From positions 1 to 64,000 of the forward strand of contig JAIOAX010000024.1 of assembly GCA_019873645.1 (NCBI GenBank): 64,000 bases of DNA, in the 5' to 3' direction. Within the stretch, counting starts at the first letter, position 1; the number at the start of each line of letters is the position of its first letter. A program made the translations under genes and the position numbers. This DNA is from Chloroflexota bacterium. GTDB taxonomy: Bacteria > Chloroflexota > Anaerolineae > B4-G1 > SLSP01. Below the pieces are notes generated by a model. The model had not been told where the DNA came from. It did no database searches and saw only the letters and a program-made list of their open reading frames with translations. Shown in pieces: positions 44,646-51,422 of this stretch.

Positions 44646-45054
44646 CTCCGAAATCCGTCGGGATGAGTTTCGTGCAGGCGATGATCTCTTTGGCGGCTTT
44701 GGGATAGCGCATGATCATCTTCATATCGCCCTGTAGCTTCAGCCGTCGGGTCATCATCCCCTGGATGGGATCGAGTTTGCCCTCGATGACCTTGCGCCAG
44801 GTGCTAAACGGGGCGCTGATGACATAGCCCACTTCCTTCTCATCTACGCTGTTAAGCTGCATCGCGTCGGGGCTTTTGCCGTGATAGAGGCCGAGGTACA
44901 GATAGGCAGTCTCCGGGTAAGCCTCGTCTGGCTCGATGATAAAGATGAAGTCCCCCTCCCAATTCCTGGCCGATTGTTCATAGGAAGGGCTATTATTGAG
45001 GTGTTCACTGAGTTGTTTAATCCATTCGTCGGACGGAAATTTTATGGCTGTCAT
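44641..45054 (-). CDS. SCP2 sterol-carrier domain protein
   Basis: This 137-aa stand-alone SCP2-like protein has DGDFIFIIEPDE-type strands (here EGDFIFIIEPDEAY), APFSTWRKVIEGKLDPIQGMMTRRLKLQGDMKMIMRY and a short C-terminal helix. The family binds hydrophobic ligands such as fatty acyl chains. AAGGAG lies before the ATG at 45052-45054; a longer open frame upstream is only the palindrome at 45082-45113. Ligand unknown. Confidence 0.87.
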   Translation of the reverse strand: MTAIKFPSDEWIKQLSEHLNNSPSYEQSARNWEGDFIFIIEPDEAYPETAYLYLGLYHGKSPDAMQLNSVDEKEVGYVISAPFSTWRKVIEGKLDPIQGMMTRRLKLQGDMKMIMRYPKAAKEIIACTKLIPTDFGD

Positions 45055-45081
45055 TGTGTGCTCCTTGGTTAAGATTGGTTG

Positions 45082-45113
45082 AAACGTTGGAACGTTTGAA
45101 CGTTCCAACGTTT
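45082..45113. repeat. 15-bp perfect palindrome of AACGTT words
   Basis: Arms 45082-45096 and 45099-45113 pair perfectly around TG. The palindrome overlaps the stop of the upstream nuclease gene and is followed on the minus strand by no T-run, so it may be a repeat rather than a terminator. Confidence 0.7.
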
Positions 45114-45672
45114 ATTTTGGGCCCCAGGTGTATGAACGTATGCTGCCGTCGGGATAAACGCGCACGACTTCAAAGCGCACGCGCCCGGCCTCGATGGCTT
45201 TGGCGATCTGACGCTGCCCGTTGGTGAGCATGGATTTGCCCTGTTTGATGTCCAGGATGACAACTTCTACATCTTCCTCCACCTCGCCACCATCCTTGAC
45301 CTTACTGTAGCCGTTAAACACGATATAATCTACCGGATCACCGAGGAAGCGTGCATCGGCAGGCCAATAGGTAAAGCCGGGCAACAGGGGCGCCATCTGT
45401 TCCGCCAGCTTGCCCTTGAGGACGGCGCGGCTCTGCTCGGCGCTCTGCCGGCGCGCCGAAACGACCGTCTCTGCATGCCGCCCTTCCAATTCCTGGATGC
45501 GCGCCTCATAATGCTGTATCAGGCGCGCCCGTTCAGCCTCGGCCCTGGCGCGATAGGTCGCGGCAATCTCGTCGCGCAGATCGCCGTGCTGCGCCTGTTC
45601 CCGTCCCCGCAACAGCAGATAGGTCACTGCAACACCGATCACCAGGCCGAAAAGCAGGTACAGGATGTCCAT
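45112..45672 (-). CDS. Membrane-anchored Holliday-junction resolvase-like endonuclease
   Basis: This 186-aa protein has one N-terminal membrane segment (ILYLLFGLVIGVAVTYLLL) and a coiled-coil (residues about 30-85). A nuclease-like domain follows with GDPVDYIVFNG and VVILDIKQGKS, an Endonuc_Holl (PF10107) signature. The Asp and Lys in DIKQGKS, with the earlier Asp, make a PD-(D/E)xK-type site. The membrane anchor is common in this family. Substrate and role are not known. It lies 20 bp after the dihydropyrimidinase stop. Confidence 0.85.
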   Translation of the reverse strand: MDILYLLFGLVIGVAVTYLLLRGREQAQHGDLRDEIAATYRARAEAERARLIQHYEARIQELEGRHAETVVSARRQSAEQSRAVLKGKLAEQMAPLLPGFTYWPADARFLGDPVDYIVFNGYSKVKDGGEVEEDVEVVILDIKQGKSMLTNGQRQIAKAIEAGRVRFEVVRVYPDGSIRSYTWGPK

Positions 45673-45692
45673 GCGTGACGCCGTCCGTTACA

Positions 45693-47069
45693 TCAAGACA
45701 AAGGACGGCGCGGGAGATACACGCCGACGTTATCCCCGGCGACGAATTCGCCATCGCGCACCAGAAATGTTCCGCGCCGCAATGTGGATACTACCCGTCC
45801 CTGCACCTGTATTCCCTCATAAGGCGTGTAACCCGCCGCCGAGTGGAGTCGCTCGACGGTCAGTGTATCTGTAGGTTCAGGATCGTACAGCACGATGTCG
45901 GCATCGGCGCCGGGAAGCAATGCACCTTTGCGCGGCCAGAGGTTGTAGATCAGCGCCGGATTCGTCGCCAGCAGTCGCACAAGGTCAGACCAATCCAGGT
46001 AGCCATCGCCCACGCCGAAGGTCGCCAGCAGCGGCAAAAGCGTCTCCAGACCCGGCAAGCCGCCGGGCGTTTTGGTGAAGTCGTCCACAGCCATCTTCTG
46101 CGCCAGCGTGTAGTCGCAGTGATCGGTGACGAGCATATCTACTGCGCCCTCGGCCACCAACGTCCAAAGCTTCTCGCGTTCGCCGGGATCGCGCAGCGGC
46201 GGTTGCAGGATGTAGCGCCACGGCTCGCTGCCTTCGTAGAGGGTGTTGTCGAGCAGCAGATATTGCGGGCACGTCTCGCAGAAGGCCGCCTGTCCACGCG
46301 CGCGGGCGGCAGCGACCAGCGCGGCCGTTGCCCCAATCGAGTTATGGACGATGACGACGGGGGCATCGGCGGCTTCGGCCAGGAGTAACACGCGGGCCGC
46401 AGCTTCACGTTCGGCCAGCGCCGGGCGCGATGCGCCGTGGTAACGCCAGCCGGTATTCCCCGCCTCGATGAGCGACTGGGTCTGCGCCGTCACCAGCGCG
46501 TCGTTTTCGCAGTGAACAAGCGTCATCAATCCATAGCGGCCCGCTGCTTCGAGTAAGCGTAGCAGCGTCGCATCGTCCGCATAATAATTAGGGCGATAAG
46601 TGGTGTACAACTTAAGGCTTTGAATCCCCAACTCAACCAGGTCGCCGAGCATATCTTCCTGACCCGGCGGCACATCCGTCACCATCATGTGGAAGGCGTA
46701 ATCAATGTAAGATGGCGCCGCCTCTGCCAGACGCGCCTTCAACGCCTCGGCAAAGCTCTGTCCTGGGAATTGGGTGGCGAAGTCCACCACCGTCGTCACC
46801 CCACCGAAGGCGGCCGCGCGGCTTTCCACCTGCCAGTTGCTCGGCGAGGCGTAGATGCCCGTGTTCAGTTGGATGTGGACATGCGCATCAATGACGCCCG
46901 GCAGCACCAACAAGCCGGTGGCATCTACGCTCTCCGCCCCACGCGGCGCGGTCAGATCATGGCCAATGGCCTGAATCTGCTCGCCGCGAATCAGCACGTC
47001 GGCATCCAACAACGTTTGAGATGTCACCACCGTCCCACCGCGAATCAAAATCGTCTTGGGCTTGACCAT
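45693..47069 (-). CDS. Dihydropyrimidinase/hydantoinase-type amidohydrolase
   Basis: This 458-aa amidohydrolase of the dihydroorotase/dihydropyrimidinase/allantoinase branch hydrolyses cyclic amides. The metal ligands are in DAHVHI, SLKLYTTY (carbamylated Lys), VHCENDA, VIVHNSIG and TDHCDYT. The YTTYRP after the Lys and the length favour dihydropyrimidinase or hydantoinase; allantoinase is possible. GTGAGG precedes the ATG. The nuclease gene follows at 20 bp, but no functional link is evident. Confidence 0.88.
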   Translation of the reverse strand: MVKPKTILIRGGTVVTSQTLLDADVLIRGEQIQAIGHDLTAPRGAESVDATGLLVLPGVIDAHVHIQLNTGIYASPSNWQVESRAAAFGGVTTVVDFATQFPGQSFAEALKARLAEAAPSYIDYAFHMMVTDVPPGQEDMLGDLVELGIQSLKLYTTYRPNYYADDATLLRLLEAAGRYGLMTLVHCENDALVTAQTQSLIEAGNTGWRYHGASRPALAEREAAARVLLLAEAADAPVVIVHNSIGATAALVAAARARGQAAFCETCPQYLLLDNTLYEGSEPWRYILQPPLRDPGEREKLWTLVAEGAVDMLVTDHCDYTLAQKMAVDDFTKTPGGLPGLETLLPLLATFGVGDGYLDWSDLVRLLATNPALIYNLWPRKGALLPGADADIVLYDPEPTDTLTVERLHSAAGYTPYEGIQVQGRVVSTLRRGTFLVRDGEFVAGDNVGVYLPRRPLS

Positions 47070-47084
47070 ACGCGCCTCACTTGA

Positions 47085-47175
47085 TGAGTAATGAGTAACC
47101 AGTAACCAGTAATCAGTAACCAGGGGAAGCCAATCGCAATCCTTGCTTCTTGCCCCTTGCCCCTTGCCCCTTGCA
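47085..47175. repeat. Short-word repeat tract AGTAACC/CTTGCCC
   Basis: AGTAATGAGTAACCAGTAACCAGTAATCAGTAACC and then TTGCCCCTTGCCCCTTGCCCC fill the upstream gap. A related CTTGCCTCTTGCC tract is coding in the next gene. Confidence 0.85.
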
Positions 47176-47279
47176 TCCTTATTGTATCTGATTTTGTTGC
47201 CTTGTCACTTTTGCCCCCTCATTCGTGTTGTAAAACTATAGACCCGACAGGTTTTCTGAAATCTGGCAGGTCTTTTTGT

Positions 47280-47308
47280 TTGACATCTGTACAAGCGACA
47301 GGTACAAT
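47280..47308 (+). promoter_or_regulatory. Promoter of the second GT39-like gene
   Basis: A perfect TTGACA (47280-47285) and TACAAT (47303-47308) are spaced by 17 bp. Transcription would start near 47315, 36 bp before the ATG. Confidence 0.7.
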
Positions 47309-47350
47309 GTTTTCCGTCGCTAGCGTTATCATACTGGTGCGGAATAAACT

Positions 47351-49381
47351 ATGCTGCCACGCAATCAAACCCAACGTTATTTTGCCGTCGCTATCGCCCT
47401 TATCACCCTCACGTTCGGCCTGCGGCTGTGGGGGCTGACGGCGACCTCGCTGTGGTACGACGAGACGTTCGTGCTGTACCACGCACAGCAGGGCGTGGTC
47501 GCCGGGACGCTGGGCCTGTTGCGCGAAGACAACGCCCTGCCGCTCCACGGGCTGTTGCTAGCGCTGTGGATCACGGTCGCGGGTAGCGGGGAATTCGCGG
47601 CGCGCTATCTCTCGGTGTTGTTGGGGACGCTGGCGGCGGCGCTCATCCTGCGTCTGGGCGGCGCGGTACAGGGACGGCGCTATGGCGGATGGGGCGCGGC
47701 GCTGGCCTACGCCACGCTGCCGATCTACGTTTATTACACGCAAGAGGTGCGGATGTACGCGCTCGTCGTGCCGCTCGCCGCTGCCTTCGCGTGGACCGCC
47801 TGGCGGCTCGCCGAACGCGGGAAAGGCGGCGTAGCCTACGTCATCCTCGGCGCGGCGATGATGATGACGCATCTCTACGCGGGACTATTGTGGGCGGCGG
47901 TGGTGGTGTGGCGGATAACGAATGGCGAATTACGAATTACGAATTACGAATCACGAATCCCCAATCCCCAATCCCCACTTACGTTTTACGTTTCACGTTT
48001 TACGCATCACGCCTGGTGGCGGGCGAACCTGTGGCTAGGGCTGGCGGCGCTACCGATTGCGGCGTGGGCGCTGTGGCGCGCGCGGGTAGATGCGACGGCG
48101 GTCTCGGCGATTCCGGCGGCGGCGCTGCGCTGGATTCCGGTGTTGTTCGGCGTAGGGCAGTATCTCCCCGAGCCGTGGGTTTCGCTGTTTGTGCTCGTCG
48201 CGGTGATCGCGCTCGTTGCGGCGTTCATCGGGCTGTGGCGCGCCCGCCGCATGGATGGCGCAGCCTGGCTATTCATCACCCTAATTATGCCGGTCGCTTT
48301 GCTCCTGGCAGCTACCTTCGTCAAAGCCAAATGGAGTGAGCGTTACCTGCTCCCCTCTTTCGGCCTTGCCCTCGTCATCGGTGTGGGGATGGGGTGGGAA
48401 TACGGAATTACGAATTACGAATCACGAATGGCGAATCAAGAATCAGCGAATCAGCGAATCCAGCACCCACCCTTTTGCTTCTTGCCTCCTGCCTCTTGCC
48501 TCCTGCCTCTTGCCTCTTGCCTCTTACTCACAGGCTGGCTCGCGCTTGCGGTTCCGGCGTTGGCCCGGCAGGCGCAGGGGACGTGGGCGGTGGGGATCGC
48601 GGACGAGTGGCATCCGCGCCCGGACTTTCGCGGCGTAGCGCGGTACATCGAAGCGCACGATGCGCCTGGGGATGCGATTGTCGTCATCGGCGGGTACGCG
48701 GCGCACACGCTGGATTACTATTACGATGGCCCGGCGCACTTATTCGGCTTGCCGTTCGAGACGCGCTTGCTGGATATGCAGCATCCGCTGGACTTACACG
48801 CCCTGGCGACGCTGGAACAGCAGACGGAGAACGCGCAACGGCTGTGGCTGGTGCTCTGGCAAGATCATCTCGCCGACCCGACGGCGCTGGTGTTGAGTCT
48901 GCTCATCGAAAGCTGCCGCCGACTGCCGGTGAGTGCCAAATTCACTAACATCGGCGTCGTGCTGTTCGACTTGAGCACCTGCGGCCCGCTGGATCGGTTA
49001 GCCAGGCCGCCGCACCTGCTGGGGATTGAGTTTGTCGAGCCGATCCGGCTTGCGGGCTACGATCTCATCAAGACCGGCGAAACGTGGGAAGTGGATCTGT
49101 GGTGGGAAACAGCGGGCGCGCTGGCGGCGGATTACCATGTGTTCGTCCATCTGATCGGGCCGGATAGCGCGCTGGTCGCGCAGCACGATCACATCGCCGG
49201 AGCGGATGCTTATCCCACCAGCAGGTGGGCGCCAGGAACGGCATTGCGCGACCGCTTTTTTCTCAATGTGCCGGGCGGTCAATGTCCCGGCTGCACCTTG
49301 CGCGTGGGGCTATATACTGAGCACGGGCGTTTGCCGTTACGCACCGGGGAAGATCGAATCGAGATTACCCTCACGGAATAG
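47351..49381 (+). CDS. GT39-family membrane glycosyltransferase, copy 2, with repeat insertions
   Basis: This 676-aa polytopic membrane protein has the conserved SLWYDETFVLY first loop (Asp-Glu pair) and about ten hydrophobic segments. A soluble C-terminal region begins FVEPIRLAGYDL, similar in plan to copy 1 at 34.6 kb. Two stretches are unlike the family: residues about 192-220 (RITNGELRITNYESRIPNPQ) and about 350-393 (ITNYESRMANQESANQR and a Leu/Cys/Pro-rich run). Both are encoded by the short-word repeats and stay in frame. They fall in loops next to membrane segments. The protein is presumed to transfer a lipid-linked sugar at the membrane. The 3' end overlaps the toxin gene by 11 bp. 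Confidence 0.83.
   Translation: MLPRNQTQRYFAVAIALITLTFGLRLWGLTATSLWYDETFVLYHAQQGVVAGTLGLLREDNALPLHGLLLALWITVAGSGEFAARYLSVLLGTLAAALILRLGGAVQGRRYGGWGAALAYATLPIYVYYTQEVRMYALVVPLAAAFAWTAWRLAERGKGGVAYVILGAAMMMTHLYAGLLWAAVVVWRITNGELRITNYESRIPNPQSPLTFYVSRFTHHAWWRANLWLGLAALPIAAWALWRARVDATAVSAIPAAALRWIPVLFGVGQYLPEPWVSLFVLVAVIALVAAFIGLWRARRMDGAAWLFITLIMPVALLLAATFVKAKWSERYLLPSFGLALVIGVGMGWEYGITNYESRMANQESANQRIQHPPFCFLPPASCLLPLASCLLLTGWLALAVPALARQAQGTWAVGIADEWHPRPDFRGVARYIEAHDAPGDAIVVIGGYAAHTLDYYYDGPAHLFGLPFETRLLDMQHPLDLHALATLEQQTENAQRLWLVLWQDHLADPTALVLSLLIESCRRLPVSAKFTNIGVVLFDLSTCGPLDRLARPPHLLGIEFVEPIRLAGYDLIKTGETWEVDLWWETAGALAADYHVFVHLIGPDSALVAQHDHIAGADAYPTSRWAPGTALRDRFFLNVPGGQCPGCTLRVGLYTEHGRLPLRTGEDRIEITLTE
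47926..48010. repeat. Coding short-word repeat, insertion 1
   Basis: AATGGCGAATTACGAATTACG words, CCCCAATCCCCAATCCCC, and TTACGTTTTACGTTTCACG follow each other. The last is the terminator arm of 6937-6990. The tract adds about 28 residues in frame. Confidence 0.85.
48398..48530. repeat. Coding short-word repeat, insertion 2
   Basis: GGAATTACGAATTACGAATC, GAATCAGCGAATCAGCGAAT and CTTGCCTCCTGCCTCTTGCC words follow each other. They match the intergenic tracts at 37790 and 47150 and add about 44 residues in frame. Confidence 0.85.
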
Positions 49382-49811
49382 CGTCAGCGGCAAATGGATT
49401 CCGCACGCAGACGCCTTCGTAAACCTGCCCCGGATTGAGGTCCTCAGACCACAGGACTTGACACCCCAGCCGGGCCGCACTCCAGACGATCATCGCGTCC
49501 CAAAAGGAGAGCTGGTAACGTTGTTGCACACAGATAGCCTTCACCACATCGGAAGGCACAGGCGCGTACACGGTCCAGGTAGACAAATCCTGGATAATCT
49601 GGGCCGCCGCAGAGACCTCCACGGGGGCGACGATTTTCTGGGTGATATTCACGTAAAACTCTTGCAAGACTTGAATACTGAGACAGCCAACTTTTGACTG
49701 CCACAGTTCATCCATTAACGCTCGCGCAAGTGTATGTTTTACGCCTGCCTGAATATCATAGGCGTAGATAACGATATTCGTATCCACAAATTGGCGCGGC
49801 TTAACGTTCAT
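49371..49811 (-). CDS. PIN-domain toxin, VapC-like
   Basis: This 146-aa PIN-domain ribonuclease is a probable toxin. The acidic site has VDTNIVIYAYD (Asp10), then QVLQEFYVNITQ, SFWDAMIVWSA and LWSEDLNPGQ. Its ATG overlaps the antitoxin stop by 11 bp (ATGAACGTTAA). It converges on the glycosyltransferase gene. Targets in the family are usually tRNA or rRNA; the target here is unknown. Confidence 0.9.
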   Translation of the reverse strand: MNVKPRQFVDTNIVIYAYDIQAGVKHTLARALMDELWQSKVGCLSIQVLQEFYVNITQKIVAPVEVSAAAQIIQDLSTWTVYAPVPSDVVKAICVQQRYQLSFWDAMIVWSAARLGCQVLWSEDLNPGQVYEGVCVRNPFAADAIP

Positions 49812-50055
49812 GGAGAGAATCCCGTGACCAGGTGATATTCCCGCCGGTGCCCAGGTTCAAGCCGGCTTCCATTAAAGCCATCTGACGCTGCTGAGCCATC
49901 CGATATTGAGAACGGCGTTCAACCAATTCCTGAAGCATTTGCGTCATCAAGCCGGATATAGATTGTCCCTGTTCCACCGCGATCAATTTGATCTCCTTCA
50001 ATATATCTTTTGGCACCGTCAGCGTGATATTTTGTGTCTCTGTTGTCGTATTCAT
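49801..50055 (-). CDS. Ribbon-helix-helix antitoxin
   Basis: This 84-aa antitoxin for the PIN toxin has an N-terminal ribbon NITLTVPKDILKEIKLIAVEQGQSISGL, fitting a ribbon-helix-helix DNA-binding domain. A C-terminal tail (QRQMALMEAGLNLGTGGNITW) should bind the toxin. The ATG at 50053-50055 follows GGAGGTG; a longer upstream start overlaps the promoter. It probably represses its own promoter at 50078-50106. Confidence 0.88.
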   Translation of the reverse strand: MNTTTETQNITLTVPKDILKEIKLIAVEQGQSISGLMTQMLQELVERRSQYRMAQQRQMALMEAGLNLGTGGNITWSRDSLHER

Positions 50056-50077
50056 ACAACTCACCTCCACGTATTTA

Positions 50078-50106
50078 AGTGTATCACGTGAATGCGTGAA
50101 TGTCAA
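50078..50106 (-). promoter_or_regulatory. Toxin-antitoxin promoter with operator-like repeats
   Basis: On the minus strand a perfect TTGACA (50101-50106) and TACACT (50078-50083) are spaced by 17 bp. The spacer holds two direct TTCACG copies and a TCACG/CGTGA inverted repeat, likely antitoxin sites. The -35 overlaps the stop codon of the TPR gene upstream. Confidence 0.65.
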
Positions 50107-51422
50107 CGGACAAAATCAGCGACTTGATCAGCGCGGGCGTCGCCCAGAATTTGCAGCGCGCGGTAACAGTGCCAGTGGGCGCGCAGCGGACGCACCACGC
50201 CGGCCGGCAGCGGCTCGCGCTCCAAAGCAGCCAGGGCCTGCTCCAATAGCGTGTATGCCTGAGCGCTTTGCCCCTGCTCAGCGCAGGCGTGCGCCAGCAC
50301 GCTGACGCCCAGGGTGATATGTCCGGCCTGATTGGCGCTGCGCCACATTTCCAGCGCGGCGGAAAATCGCTCTGCGGCAACCTTGCTCTCCCCGCGCGCC
50401 TGCGCGATGCGCCCCAGCAGATATTCGGCCTGGCCCGCGCGGAGCGGGTCGCTGGCCTGGCGCAATCCGACCAGGCTGGCCTCAGCGCGTTGCTGCGCGG
50501 TCTCCCAATCGTCCACGTCAAACGCTGTCCAGCCCAGCCCCAATTGCGCAATCGCCTCCCCCCAAATGTCTTTAGCCTGCTGACACAGACGCAGCGCCTG
50601 GGCAAAAGATTCCCGCGCCTCTTCGACTGCGCCCACTTCATAGGCCAGCGTGCCCAGATTATTCTGGCTGACAATCTGGCCGCGCAGATCGCCTGAGATG
50701 CGGCGCAGTTCGAGGCCGCGCGCATAGCTGCGGCGCGCCTCCTCGTAATGGCCTTGCCGTTGCAAGATGATGCCCAGCATGTTGTGGCCGATGGCCTCGT
50801 CGCGCTTGTCACCCAACTGCTGGCGCAAAGTCAGAGCGCGCTCCAGGCAGGCTTGCGCGGCGGCGTAATCCCGGCGCGCCCAGGTGATGTTGGCTAAGCC
50901 TTCCAGGCTGGTCGCCAGCGTAGCGCGGGCGCCGACTCGCTCGGCAATGTCACGGGCTTGCTCGTACTGTACACGCGCCGCATCCATCTCGCCCTGCTGC
51001 CGCAGCGCGCAGCCCCACCAGCAATGCCCCTCGGCGCGCGCCGTCTCGTCGCCCGCCGCCGTCGCGCAAGCGATGGCGCGCTGCGCCGCCGCCGCCGTCT
51101 CTGCATAGTCGCTGTTCACTTCGGCGTAATTGGCTTGCCGCAGCGCGACCTCGGCCTGATGCTGCGGCGTGGCGATCTCTGGCGGGCCGTTTTCCACCAG
51201 CGCCGCCAGTTCCTCCAAAACGCGGCGTTGCTGCTCGCGGCGGCAGGCCATATCGCACGAGGATTCCAGGCCGTTGAGCAAGGCGTACCGCAAGCCGGGC
51301 GCGTCGGTCAATTCCAGCCCGCGCTGATAAAAAGCGATGGCCTGTTCGTGGGCATACGCCAGGCGCGCCTGATCGCCAGCCAACAGCATATAGCGCGCCG
51401 CCGGGATGGACTGTTGCGCCAA
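50103..51422 (-). CDS. TPR protein, 5'-truncated C-terminal half of a regulator
   Basis: This 439-aa protein is made almost entirely of tetratricopeptide repeats. The start ARYMLLAGDQARLAYAHEQAIAFYQRGLEL is the usual first repeat after an AAA/NB-ARC ATPase domain in signal-transduction proteins. No ATPase or cyclase domain is present, no ribosome site is seen before the TTG at 51420-51422, and an in-frame stop lies just upstream. The 5' half therefore appears to be lost at about 51.42 kb, where a beta-helix gene starts abruptly on the other strand. As it stands it may be inactive. Confidence 0.75.
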   Translation of the reverse strand: MAQQSIPAARYMLLAGDQARLAYAHEQAIAFYQRGLELTDAPGLRYALLNGLESSCDMACRREQQRRVLEELAALVENGPPEIATPQHQAEVALRQANYAEVNSDYAETAAAAQRAIACATAAGDETARAEGHCWWGCALRQQGEMDAARVQYEQARDIAERVGARATLATSLEGLANITWARRDYAAAQACLERALTLRQQLGDKRDEAIGHNMLGIILQRQGHYEEARRSYARGLELRRISGDLRGQIVSQNNLGTLAYEVGAVEEARESFAQALRLCQQAKDIWGEAIAQLGLGWTAFDVDDWETAQQRAEASLVGLRQASDPLRAGQAEYLLGRIAQARGESKVAAERFSAALEMWRSANQAGHITLGVSVLAHACAEQGQSAQAYTLLEQALAALEREPLPAGVVRPLRAHWHCYRALQILGDARADQVADFVR

